From: Flavobacterium sp. SUN046
GTDB taxonomy: Bacteria; Bacteroidota; Bacteroidia; Flavobacteriales; Flavobacteriaceae
Assembly: GCF_028867965.1 (NCBI RefSeq)
Contig: NZ_JAPQNT010000006.1
Span: forward strand, 1 to 64,000
Length of the DNA: 64,000 nucleotides
Reading direction: 5' to 3'
Made by a program: the position numbers and the translations under genes. The notes beneath the pieces were generated by a model, which was given only the letters and a program-made list of their open reading frames with translations, was not told the DNA's origin and did not search any database. Position 1 is the stretch's first letter; each line of letters starts with the position of its first letter. Below are positions 34,513 through 43,555 of this stretch, in pieces.

Positions 34513-35232
34513 ATGAAGTATTTTTTTTCACTTGTTATTTGTATTGTTTCAGAAATTATTTTTGCACAAGCTGGAGATACTATTCGATATGCCTCATTTT
34601 CAAATACTATAAAAACTCCTTTTAATCCTGTCGGAACTGAAAACACTTATGCTTTAAAAGCAAGAATTTTACCATTTTTATTAGGAAACGGAAGTGGAAT
34701 AAGCACTTTATTTGGAACTGAAATAGGTTTTTTAAAGCGAAATTCTTTCGGATTTCAAGGGATTTTTATAAGTTCTCATGACATTCAGGATATGGTAACT
34801 GATTTAGCTGGTGTTTATCACGAATCTGGAAATCGTTCAAAATTTGTAGATAGAGCTTTTCTTTTTGATTATCGTTTTTATTTTAATCTTCAAAAATTTC
34901 GTAGACAAAATGGACTAACATTTTATACTTCTTGTTTTTTCAAAAAAGGACAACAAGTAGAAAGTTATGATGAAAATTTTAGAAATGATTACATTTACCG
35001 AAAAGAAAATTATAACTCGTATGGAATTGTAATTGGTTCGATTTTAAATTTTAAAAATTCAGAACATTTTGGAGTTGATTTAAGCCTTGGTTATTTTCGA
35101 AAAGATAAAAATAGTTCTACAGATTATCAAGTTGGATCAATGATTAAAACAATCAATGAAAAAGCAATTGGAACCGGATTAAGAATAGGATTGACTATAA
35201 ATTATTGGATATTTGTTAAAAAAAGAAATTAA
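34513..35232 (+). CDS. Exported protein of unknown function
   Basis: 239 aa with signal peptide (MKYFFSLVICIVSEIIFAQ). The mature chain has alternating aromatic residues (FRRQNGLTFYTSCFFKK, IRIGLTINYWIFVKKRN), as in small outer-membrane barrels, but no family is recognised. It lies 15 bases before kdsB, so it may be co-transcribed. Confidence 0.65.
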   Translation: MKYFFSLVICIVSEIIFAQAGDTIRYASFSNTIKTPFNPVGTENTYALKARILPFLLGNGSGISTLFGTEIGFLKRNSFGFQGIFISSHDIQDMVTDLAGVYHESGNRSKFVDRAFLFDYRFYFNLQKFRRQNGLTFYTSCFFKKGQQVESYDENFRNDYIYRKENYNSYGIVIGSILNFKNSEHFGVDLSLGYFRKDKNSSTDYQVGSMIKTINEKAIGTGLRIGLTINYWIFVKKRN

Positions 35233-35247
35233 AATATATAACTAGAA

Positions 35248-35973
35248 ATGAAAATAATCGCTGTTATTCCAGCTCGTTATGCATCTACAAGATTTCCAGC
35301 TAAATTAATGCAAGATTTAGGTGGAAAAACTGTCATTCTTCGCACTTATGAAGCAGCATTAAATACCAATTTATTTGATGATGTTTTTGTCGTTACAGAT
35401 TCAAATTTAATTTATAATGAAATAGTTTCTAATGGTGGAAAAGCAATAATGTCGATAAAAGAACACGAAAGTGGTAGCGATAGAATTGCAGAGGCTGTTC
35501 AAAATTTAGAGGTTGATATAATTATAAATGTGCAAGGCGATGAACCATTTATCAATAAAGAACCACTAGAAAAAGTGATAGAAGTATTTAAAAATGATGC
35601 TGATAAAAAAGTAGATTTAGCTTCATTGATGCGAGAAATAACCATTGAAGAAGAAATTAATAACCCCAATAATGTTAAAGTAGTTGTTGATCAAAACGGT
35701 TTTGCTTTGTATTTTTCACGTTCTGTAATTCCGTATCCAAGAGAGAAAAATGTTGGAGTTCATTACTTTCAACACATCGGAATTTATGCATTTAGAAAAC
35801 AAGCACTTTTAGATTTTTATTCACTTCCAATGAAATCGTTAGAAGCTACAGAAAAACTGGAACAATTACGCTATTTAGAATTCGGAAAACGAATAAAAAT
35901 GATTGAAACAACACATGTTGGAATTGGAATTGATACTATTGAAGATTTAGAAAAAGCTAGAAAGATGTTGTAA
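35248..35973 (+). CDS. kdsB: 3-deoxy-manno-octulosonate cytidylyltransferase
   Basis: 241 aa. Activates KDO with CTP to CMP-KDO for lipid A core assembly in the cytosol. N-terminal nucleotide-binding [29 protein letters not shown], and [10 protein letters not shown] with the conserved Ser-Arg. Full length for the family. Convergent with the methyltransferase-like gene, with zero spacing. Confidence 0.97.
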   Translation: MKIIAVIPARYASTRFPAKLMQDLGGKTVILRTYEAALNTNLFDDVFVVTDSNLIYNEIVSNGGKAIMSIKEHESGSDRIAEAVQNLEVDIIINVQGDEPFINKEPLEKVIEVFKNDADKKVDLASLMREITIEEEINNPNNVKVVVDQNGFALYFSRSVIPYPREKNVGVHYFQHIGIYAFRKQALLDFYSLPMKSLEATEKLEQLRYLEFGKRIKMIETTHVGIGIDTIEDLEKARKML

Positions 35974-36636
35974 TTACTTCAACTTTTTAATAGTAAACAA
36001 CTCATTGTGCTCTTCAACTTTTGGATACATTCTTAAAGAATAATTACCACTAAATTTTTTCTTGTAATCTAAATTTCTTACTCGGTCTTTTTCTTTTATT
36101 ACCATCGTATTAAATAAAATAAAGCCATCAATATTCAATAAAAAATTTATTCGATTAATAAAAAAATCTTCAAATAAAAAGTTAGGCATCATTGTGTCTT
36201 GAAAAATATCAATGATAATTAAATCATATTTTTCTTTAGTTTTTAATACATATTCAAAAGCATCATCAATAATTATCTCTAAATTTTTAATTTCATTTAA
36301 TTTAAAATAATCATTTGCAATAGCAATTATAGATTCATCAATTTCAACACCTGTAATTTTGCCAGTAAACTTAATTTCGTCAACAATTGTTTTAATAACA
36401 CTTCCGCCAGCAACACCTAAAACCAATATGCTATTGAACTTTTTAATTCGCTCAAATCCAATATATTTAAGTCCTTTTCTTAAAATGCGTTGTAAACTTC
36501 CGTAAGAGTAATTAGTGTTTTGACTATCAAGTACCAATTGACCATTATTCCAGGTAACTTCTAATGTTTTACTAAAATTAGATTTCTTTTTGTGAACATT
36601 AACAGGTAAAAAATAACTAAAAAGTTTGGCTAGCAT
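35974..36636 (-). CDS. Spermidine synthase-like methyltransferase-fold protein
   Basis: 220 aa from the ATG at 36636 (MLAKLFSYFLPVNVHKKK); the open frame extends 16 codons upstream. Rossmann fold with VLGVAGGSVIKTI (motif I) and DLIIIDIFQD, with GVEID marking the nucleotide ribose. Lacks the aminopropyltransferase GGG/DGxxQ active-site loop in full, so a true spermidine synthase role is doubtful. It may act on a different acceptor. Confidence 0.7.
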   Translation of the reverse strand: MLAKLFSYFLPVNVHKKKSNFSKTLEVTWNNGQLVLDSQNTNYSYGSLQRILRKGLKYIGFERIKKFNSILVLGVAGGSVIKTIVDEIKFTGKITGVEIDESIIAIANDYFKLNEIKNLEIIIDDAFEYVLKTKEKYDLIIIDIFQDTMMPNFLFEDFFINRINFLLNIDGFILFNTMVIKEKDRVRNLDYKKKFSGNYSLRMYPKVEEHNELFTIKKLK

Positions 36637-36694
36637 AATTATATTTTTTCTCAAAAATAGTAGAATAATGCTAAATTTACACAAAATATTTTAA

Positions 36695-37249
36695 ATGAAA
36701 AAACTACTATACCAATTTATTTTCTTAAAGTTAATGGGTTGGAAAATTGTTGGAACAATAGATAATGACATTAAAAAATGTGTAATGATGGTTATTCCGC
36801 ACACGAGTTGGCACGATTTCTATTTAGGAATTTTTACAAGAGGAATTACCCAAATTCCTATGCATTTTGTTGGGAAAAAAGAATTATTTAAGTTTCCATT
36901 CGGAATTTATTTTACTTGGATGGGCGGAAAACCATTAGATCGTTCAGGAAACTTGAATATGGTTGATGCAACAGCCAAAGCATTTGAAAAATATGACGAG
37001 TTACGATTAGCTATTTTTCCGGAAGGAACAAGAAAAAAAGTAACCGAACTCAAATCTGGATTTTATTATATTGCATTAAAGGCTAATGTACCAATAATTC
37101 CAGTTGCGTTTGATTTTGGAAATCGACAAGTGCGAATAGGAACTAAATTCAATCCTTCAGGCGATTATGATAACGACATAAAACAATTGATTTTGTTTTT
37201 CAAAGATGTCAAAGGTAAAATTCCTGAAAAAAGTTTTGATATAAATTAA
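36695..37249 (+). CDS. 1-acyl-glycerol-phosphate acyltransferase family protein
   Basis: 184 aa. The HX4D catalytic motif is PHTSWHDFYLG, and the substrate-binding FPEGTRKK is present, with GGKPLDRS between them. Transfers an acyl group to phospholipid or lipid acceptors at the inner membrane. Shorter than PlsC and lacks a clear N-terminal anchor; similar to Bacteroidetes lyso-ornithine or glycerophosphate acyltransferase homologues. Confidence 0.87.
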   Translation: MKKLLYQFIFLKLMGWKIVGTIDNDIKKCVMMVIPHTSWHDFYLGIFTRGITQIPMHFVGKKELFKFPFGIYFTWMGGKPLDRSGNLNMVDATAKAFEKYDELRLAIFPEGTRKKVTELKSGFYYIALKANVPIIPVAFDFGNRQVRIGTKFNPSGDYDNDIKQLILFFKDVKGKIPEKSFDIN

Positions 37250-37303
37250 AACCAAATAATAAATTCTGTCGTAAATACTTTTACTAACTCTAAAAAAAGT
37301 ATT

Positions 37304-38320
37304 ATGAAAACAAATTTATTAATTATCGGTACTATTGTACTTGCATTATCTTCGTGCAGTAATAATGACAATGAAACTCAAACACAAGTTCAAAACAATT
37401 CAGAGTATAAATTACTTACTACAAGTAATACTTCTGGAAAAGTTTCTTACATTGATTTTCTTGCAACTACACCAACAGTAAAATCGTTTACAATAGCGTC
37501 AACTGATGCTGATGGTGTTTACTATGATTCAGATAAAGACCAAGTAATTTTAGCTTCAAGAACAAACAATAAATTAGAAATGTATAGCGCTCTTAAAACT
37601 GCAATTACATCTAGTGCAACAGCTTTAAACTTAGCATCAAGTAGTACTTCTGATTTTAATAATCCTAGAGAAACTACAATTTCTGGTGATAAAATTATTG
37701 TTACACAAGATCAAAGTGCAGCCAATTCTAATACTAATAAGATTTTGGTTTACCAAAAATTTGATTCAGGATTAATTTCTTTCAACAAATCATTTACTGT
37801 GAATTTCAAAATTTGGGGAATTCAAATGCAAGGAACTACATTATATGCTGTTGCCGATTTAACTGGAGATTTGGTTGTTTTTGAAAATTTTCTTTCTAAT
37901 GCAAGTGGAGCAATTACTCCAACTAAAAGAATTACAATTGCTGGTTTAGTTCGTTCTCACGGAATAACTTATTCAGCAGCAGATGATAAAATGATTTTGA
38001 CAGATGTAGGCGTTGCAACATCCGATACTGATGGAGCAATTATAGTAATTAGTAATTTCACTTCAATTTTAAATGCAACTCCTAATGGTGGAACAATTGC
38101 ACCAACTAATCAATTAAAAATTTCTGGACCAATGTCAACATTAGGAAACCCTGTTGATGTTGCTTATGACGATGTTTCAGAAAAAATATATGTAGCCGAA
38201 CGATTAAATGCTGGAGGAAAAGTATTAACATTCAATTCTCCAACGTCTAATAGTGACGTTACACCAATAGATACTAGAGCAGAAGCAGGTGTTTCAAGCG
38301 TGTATCTTGTTAGAAAATAA
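37304..38320 (+). CDS. Lipoprotein with beta-propeller-like repeats, unknown function
   Basis: 338 aa. Lipobox ALSSC (Cys18). The mature chain has repeated VYYDSDKDQVILAS, GITYSAADDKMILTDVG and PVDVAYDDVSEKIYVAERL blocks, the pattern of WD/NHL-like or SMP-30-like propeller blades. I cannot name a ligand. Monocistronic, ending before a terminator at 38345. Confidence 0.75.
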   Translation: MKTNLLIIGTIVLALSSCSNNDNETQTQVQNNSEYKLLTTSNTSGKVSYIDFLATTPTVKSFTIASTDADGVYYDSDKDQVILASRTNNKLEMYSALKTAITSSATALNLASSSTSDFNNPRETTISGDKIIVTQDQSAANSNTNKILVYQKFDSGLISFNKSFTVNFKIWGIQMQGTTLYAVADLTGDLVVFENFLSNASGAITPTKRITIAGLVRSHGITYSAADDKMILTDVGVATSDTDGAIIVISNFTSILNATPNGGTIAPTNQLKISGPMSTLGNPVDVAYDDVSEKIYVAERLNAGGKVLTFNSPTSNSDVTPIDTRAEAGVSSVYLVRK

Positions 38321-38344
38321 GTTTTGTTTATTATTTTGGTTAGG

Positions 38345-38381
38345 ACCTTCAATAATTTGAGTGTTATTGAAGGTTTTTTTA
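38345..38381 (+). terminator. Rho-independent terminator
   Basis: ACCTTCAATAA (38345-38355) pairs with TTATTGAAGGT (38364-38374), followed by T7. Confidence 0.85.
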
Positions 38382-38425
38382 TTTTCAATAATTCAAGTTT
38401 ACTAAATTTGTAGTAAATTTACTTT

Positions 38426-39565
38426 ATGAATTATATTGAATTACACGAACAATACAAAGAAAATTCCCTTTTCGGTCGCTATATCACTTTAAAAAATATT
38501 GAACCAATAATTTCAAGATTTTCGAATGAAATTATTGGACAATCAGTTCTTGGTAAGCCAATTTACAAACATACTATTGGAACTGGTAAGATTAAAATTT
38601 TTATGTGGTCACAAATGCATGGTAATGAAAGTACAACTACTAAAGCATTGTTTGATTTTTTAAATTTACTTCATTCAGATAACGCAATTAGTATAAGTTT
38701 ACTATCTCAAATTACTTTTTGTTTTCTTCCGATGGTTAATCCTGACGGTGCAGAATTATATACTCGCGAAAATGCAAATAAAGTTGATTTGAATCGTGAT
38801 TCAATAGATTTATCGCAGCCAGAAAGTAAATTATTACGAAAAGTATTTGATGAATTCCAACCCGATTTTTGCTACAATCTTCACGATCAACGTACTATTT
38901 TTGGTGCAGGCGATACTAAAAAACCAGCTACAGTTTCATTTTTAGCACCTTCATTTAATGAAAACCGGGATATTAATGAAGTTCGAATAAAAGCGATGAA
39001 TGTAATTGTAGCTATGAATGAAGAACTTCAAAAGCATATTCCAAATCAAGTCGGACGCTTTGATGATGATTTCAACTTAAATTGTATTGGTGATATGTTT
39101 ACTTTTTTAAAATCACCTACAATTTTGTTTGAAGCAGGTCATTACCAAGATGATTATAATAGAGAATTTACTAGAAAAATGATTTTTATTGCATTAATTT
39201 CGGGATTGAAAGATATTTACGAAAACGATGTAGTTGATGACAAAAAAGCAAAATATTTACAAATTCCTAAAAATAACATTGTTTTTTATGATTTTATTTA
39301 TAAAAATGTTAAAATAAATTATGATAGTAAAAAAATAATTACGAATTTTGCTGCTCAATATAAAGAAGAACTTTTTGAAGAAAAAATTCAATTTAATGCT
39401 TATATAGTTGAAATTGGAGAATTAAAAGGCAAATTAGGCCATATTGAATACGATGCAAAAGAAGCAATGTATTTAGACGAATATGATAATATCCCTAAAA
39501 TAAATCAAAAAGCAACTTTTTATTTAGAAAATGACATAAAATTTGTTAATGGTATAAAAAAATAA
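38426..39565 (+). CDS. M14-family zinc carboxypeptidase
   Basis: 379 aa, no signal peptide. Zinc ligands His65 and Glu68 in SQMHGNEST, the second His in CYNLHDQRTIFG, and catalytic Glu in ILFEAGHYQDD. The Asn-Arg pair (ANKVDLNRDS) binds the C-terminal carboxylate. Cytosolic location and the M14 pattern suggest peptide or peptidoglycan-peptide trimming; substrate unknown. Confidence 0.88.
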   Translation: MNYIELHEQYKENSLFGRYITLKNIEPIISRFSNEIIGQSVLGKPIYKHTIGTGKIKIFMWSQMHGNESTTTKALFDFLNLLHSDNAISISLLSQITFCFLPMVNPDGAELYTRENANKVDLNRDSIDLSQPESKLLRKVFDEFQPDFCYNLHDQRTIFGAGDTKKPATVSFLAPSFNENRDINEVRIKAMNVIVAMNEELQKHIPNQVGRFDDDFNLNCIGDMFTFLKSPTILFEAGHYQDDYNREFTRKMIFIALISGLKDIYENDVVDDKKAKYLQIPKNNIVFYDFIYKNVKINYDSKKIITNFAAQYKEELFEEKIQFNAYIVEIGELKGKLGHIEYDAKEAMYLDEYDNIPKINQKATFYLENDIKFVNGIKK

Positions 39566-39641
39566 CATTATATTATGTTTTTTATTAAATAAAATGTATT
39601 TATTTGTATTGATAAATATATAATAATATAAATTAGTAATT

Positions 39642-40121
39642 ATGAGTAAGTTTCGATTAGATGAAGTAGATCACCAAATTCTTGATATGTTAATTGATAA
39701 TACAAGAGTTCCATTTACAGATATCGCAAAAAAATTATTAATTTCTGCAGGAACAGTTCACGTAAGAGTAAAAAAAATGGAGGATGCTGGAATCATTATG
39801 GGCTCTTCATTGACATTAGATTATGAAAAATTAGGCTACTCTTTTATTGCTTATGTTGGTGTTTTCTTGAATAATACGTCTCAAACTAAGTTTGTTTTAG
39901 AAAGAATTAATGAAATTCCTTTCGTAACAGTTGCTCATGTAACTACTGGAAAATTTAATATTTTCTGTAAAATTAGAGCTAAAGATACTAAACATGCTAA
40001 AGATGTAATCTTTATGATTGATGATATTGAAGGTGTTTACAGAACAGAAACTATGATTTCACTTGAGGAAAGTATTAATGATAAAAAACGTTTGATGCAC
40101 ACTATATTTAAAGATATTTAA
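39642..40121 (+). CDS. Lrp/AsnC-family transcriptional regulator
   Basis: 159 aa. N-terminal winged HTH (LDEVDHQILDMLIDNTRVPFTDIAKKLLISAGTVHVRVKKM) and a C-terminal RAM ligand-binding domain (VGVFLNNTSQTKF, TVAHVTTGKFNIFCKI, EGVYRTETMISLEESI). Usually senses amino acids. Target unknown; the terminator at 40146 closes it. Confidence 0.95.
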   Translation: MSKFRLDEVDHQILDMLIDNTRVPFTDIAKKLLISAGTVHVRVKKMEDAGIIMGSSLTLDYEKLGYSFIAYVGVFLNNTSQTKFVLERINEIPFVTVAHVTTGKFNIFCKIRAKDTKHAKDVIFMIDDIEGVYRTETMISLEESINDKKRLMHTIFKDI

Positions 40122-40145
40122 TTTTTTTATATATAAAGTTTTAAT

Positions 40146-40178
40146 AAAGCCTCAAGTTTTTTTTCTTGAGGCTTTTTT
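40146..40178 (+). terminator. Rho-independent terminator
   Basis: AAAGCCTCAAG and CTTGAGGCTTT pair around an 8-base T loop, followed by T-run. Confidence 0.88.
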
Positions 40179-40206
40179 GTAAATTTAGAATTCAAATTAA
40201 AAATAA

Positions 40207-40920
40207 ATGAATAAGAAGATTTTAGTTTTAATAATTACAGTTACAATTTCACTTTTGGCATTTAATAATGGTAATCATAAAAATGATACAATAGTAAGTT
40301 ATGAACTGAATTCTAAAACTAATGAAATAAGCATGTATTGGAAAACCGAAGAAGGAATAGTAATAGGAAGTCTAAAGAATCTTCGTGAGCTTGTACAAAA
40401 AGAACATAAAAAATTACTGTTTGCCATTAATGGAGGAATGTATAAAAAAGATAAATCACCGCAAGGTCTTTTTATCCAAAATGGAATTTTAAAATCTCCA
40501 TTAGACACAACTTCTGCAGATGGGAATTTTTATATGAAACCAAATGGAATTTTTTATTTAACAAAAGATAACAAAGCAATTATTTGTAAAACAGAAGATT
40601 ATAAAAATAATTCTAATATAAATTTTGCTACACAATCAGGCCCAATGCTTTTAATTGATGGCAAAATTCATAAAAACTTTAATGAAAAATCTGTAAATTT
40701 GAATATAAGAAATGGAGTTGGAATTTTACCAAATGACAACCTTATTTTTGCCATATCAAAAAAAGAAATCAGTTTCTATGAATTTGCAAATTTTTTTAAA
40801 TCAAAAGGATGTAAAAATGCACTTTATTTGGACGGATTTGTATCGCGAATGTATAATCCTAAAGAAAATTGGTTACAAACTGATGGTGATTTTGGAGTTA
40901 TAATTGCTGTAACAAAATAA
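40207..40920 (+). CDS. Phosphodiester glycosidase-family protein (DUF2233)
   Basis: 237 aa. N-terminal hydrophobic segment (likely signal peptide or anchor). Family marks: FAINGGMYKKDKSPQGLFIQNG, TQSGPMLLIDG, and LYLDGFVSRM near the end. The fold is shared with the human uncovering enzyme NAGPA. In bacteria it acts on periplasmic glycan phosphodiesters of unknown identity. Ends 38 bases before ppc on the same strand. Confidence 0.85.
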   Translation: MNKKILVLIITVTISLLAFNNGNHKNDTIVSYELNSKTNEISMYWKTEEGIVIGSLKNLRELVQKEHKKLLFAINGGMYKKDKSPQGLFIQNGILKSPLDTTSADGNFYMKPNGIFYLTKDNKAIICKTEDYKNNSNINFATQSGPMLLIDGKIHKNFNEKSVNLNIRNGVGILPNDNLIFAISKKEISFYEFANFFKSKGCKNALYLDGFVSRMYNPKENWLQTDGDFGVIIAVTK

Positions 40921-40958
40921 AATTAATAAATTCAAACGATTGATTTCAAATCAAAACT

Positions 40959-43538
40959 ATGTATACACTACCTAAAATAGAACGTTTCAATCAAAATGTG
41001 TTGTCTAAATATCACATTTACAATAGTATATTCATAACATTACCATTTGATTCAATTGATAATACTGGTGTTTTATTACCTATTTTTAGTGAAGTATGTG
41101 ATAGCGGATTTAAAAATGATCTAACTCCAATTGAAATAGTAAATTCATTTTCTAAAAAATATTTAGACAATGTTTCCGAAGAAGAAAAAATTAGTTTAAT
41201 GTTTCGATTTATTCAATATGTTGAACGTCAAATTGTATTATTTGATGCTATTGAAGACGCTGCATTTTCTGTAGTAAATAATTTAGAAGGAAGCGGCTCG
41301 CTCAGAGAAGTGAAAGAACGAATTGAAGAAAAAGACAAAAAAGAGGAGCTTATACATTTTCTTGAGAATTTTAATATTCGTACGGTTTTAACCGCGCATC
41401 CAACTCAATTTTATCCTGGTTCAGTTTTGGGAATTATAACTGATTTAACTGACGCAATTCGAGAAAATAATTTGATAACAATAAAAGAATTATTGGCGCA
41501 ATTAGGAAAAACTCCTTTTATTAAAAAAGAAAAACCATCGCCTTATGATGAAGCTGTAAGCTTAATTTGGTATCTCGAAAATGTATTTTATCAAACATCT
41601 GGTGAAATGATTCAGTATTTGCAAAAGAATATTTTTCAAGAAAAACCCATTAGTAATTCAATTATAAATTTGGGTTTTTGGCCCGGTGGCGATAGAGATG
41701 GAAATCCATTTGTAACTACGGAAATCACCTTAAAAGTTGCCGATAGATTGCGAACTTCTATACTAAAAAGTTATTATAACGACATAAGAAAACTAAAACG
41801 CAAGTTGACATTTTCTGGAATAGTTTCTATAATTTCTGAATTAGAAAGTAAATTATATCGTTCTGTATTTTATTCAAATGGAGATATTTATATTAATTTA
41901 CCTGAATTAAAATATAAACTAAATTTAATTAAAACTATTTGCATAGAAAATCACCAATCTTTGTATTTAGATGCCATAAATGATTTAATAAATAAAGTAA
42001 ATACTTTCGGATTTTATTTTGCTAGTTTAGATATTCGACAAAATAGTCATATTCATGATAAAGTGATTCAAACAATTTTCGAACATTTATCTAAGGAAAA
42101 TGCCAGTCTAATTAACTATTTTTCATCAACAGATAAAGAAAAATTTGAGATTTTAGAACAACTTTCAGATGAAATATCTTCCAAATCATTTAAAGATGAA
42201 ATGACTAAACAAACAATCGAATCGATTTATGCAATTAAAAAAATTCAAGAGAAAAATGGTGAATTAGGAGCTAATCGCTATATCATAAGCAATAATGAAA
42301 GTGCTTTAAATGTTATGGAAACTTTTACATTATTTAGTTTGTGTAATTGGAAAAACCCATCAGTAGATATAGTGCCGTTATTTGAATCAATTGAAGATTT
42401 AAAAGATGCCGATTCAATTATGGAACAATTATACACTAACAATACTTATCTAAATCATCTTAAAAATAGAGGATATAAGCAAACAATTATGCTTGGTTTC
42501 TCTGACGGAACCAAAGATGGCGGATATTTAATGGCAAATTGGGGAATTTATAAAGCCAAAGAAAGTATAACTGCAATGTCTCGAAAATACGGAATTAAAG
42601 TAATCTTTTTCGATGGTCGTGGTGGTCCACCTGCACGTGGTGGTGGAAAAACACATAAATTTTATGCTTCTTTAGGTTCAAATATTGAGCATCAAGAAAT
42701 TCAATTAACTGTTCAAGGTCAAACAATTAGTTCTAATTTTGGAACTTTAGATTCATGCCGATATAATTTAGAAAATTTGTTGAGTGCTGGTATTTCAAAT
42801 GAAATTTTTAACAAAAATACTACCAATTTATCCGACGATGAGAAAAATATTATTGATGAATTAGCGGCAACTGGTTATCAAAAATATTTAGATTTTAAAA
42901 AACATCCAAAATTTATTCCGTATTTGGAGCAAATGAGTACGCTAAATTATTACTCTAAAACTAATATTGGAAGTCGTCCATCTAAAAGAAATGCCTCTGC
43001 ACAACTTAATTTTGCCGATTTGCGTGCTATTCCATTTGTAGGTTCTTGGAGTCAGATGAAACAAAATGTTCCAGGTTTTTTTGGTGTAGGATCTGCATTA
43101 AAACATTTTGAAACAACCAATCAATGGCATAAAGTGCAATCACTTTTTGACACCTCATTATTTTTTAAAACATTATTAGAAAATAGTATGATGTCTTTAA
43201 CAAAATCATTTTTTTCTTTAACAAAATACATGCAAAAAGATACTGAATTTGGTGATTTTTGGCAAATTATACACGATGAATTTCTTGAAACAAAACGACT
43301 TTTATTAAAAATTGCTGGACACAAGGAATTAATGGAGAACTATCCAGATGGTAAAGCATCTATAAAAATGCGTGAAGATATTGTTTTGCCATTACTTACA
43401 ATTCAGCAATATGCTTTGATGAAAATTAACGAAATTAAAAAGGGTGGAAGCAAAGACGAGTTACTTTTAGAAGTTTATGAAAAATTAGTCATGCGCTCAT
43501 TATTCGGAAATACAAATGCAAGTAGAAATTCTGCTTAA
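40959..43538 (+). CDS. ppc: Phosphoenolpyruvate carboxylase
   Basis: 859 aa. Carboxylates PEP to oxaloacetate (anaplerosis), cytosolic homotetramer. Catalytic His147 in VLTAHPTQF, GFWPGGDRDGNP, LGFSDGTKDGGY, the FDGRGGPPARGGG loop, and SRPSKRNASAQLNFADLRAIPFV with the conserved Arg residues. Somewhat shorter than E. coli PEPC (883). The C-terminus reads NTNASRNSA instead of the usual NTG, so the last residues near the active site differ; in some Bacteroidetes homologues this is normal. Confidence 0.97.
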   Translation: MYTLPKIERFNQNVLSKYHIYNSIFITLPFDSIDNTGVLLPIFSEVCDSGFKNDLTPIEIVNSFSKKYLDNVSEEEKISLMFRFIQYVERQIVLFDAIEDAAFSVVNNLEGSGSLREVKERIEEKDKKEELIHFLENFNIRTVLTAHPTQFYPGSVLGIITDLTDAIRENNLITIKELLAQLGKTPFIKKEKPSPYDEAVSLIWYLENVFYQTSGEMIQYLQKNIFQEKPISNSIINLGFWPGGDRDGNPFVTTEITLKVADRLRTSILKSYYNDIRKLKRKLTFSGIVSIISELESKLYRSVFYSNGDIYINLPELKYKLNLIKTICIENHQSLYLDAINDLINKVNTFGFYFASLDIRQNSHIHDKVIQTIFEHLSKENASLINYFSSTDKEKFEILEQLSDEISSKSFKDEMTKQTIESIYAIKKIQEKNGELGANRYIISNNESALNVMETFTLFSLCNWKNPSVDIVPLFESIEDLKDADSIMEQLYTNNTYLNHLKNRGYKQTIMLGFSDGTKDGGYLMANWGIYKAKESITAMSRKYGIKVIFFDGRGGPPARGGGKTHKFYASLGSNIEHQEIQLTVQGQTISSNFGTLDSCRYNLENLLSAGISNEIFNKNTTNLSDDEKNIIDELAATGYQKYLDFKKHPKFIPYLEQMSTLNYYSKTNIGSRPSKRNASAQLNFADLRAIPFVGSWSQMKQNVPGFFGVGSALKHFETTNQWHKVQSLFDTSLFFKTLLENSMMSLTKSFFSLTKYMQKDTEFGDFWQIIHDEFLETKRLLLKIAGHKELMENYPDGKASIKMREDIVLPLLTIQQYALMKINEIKKGGSKDELLLEVYEKLVMRSLFGNTNASRNSA

Positions 43539-43555
43539 TGTAATCATAAAAAAAA

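Noticed and set aside
35974..36636. Genuine spermidine synthase completing the polyamine pathway
   Set aside because: The complete aminopropyltransferase active-site loop is not seen and the gene is far from the polyamine operon.
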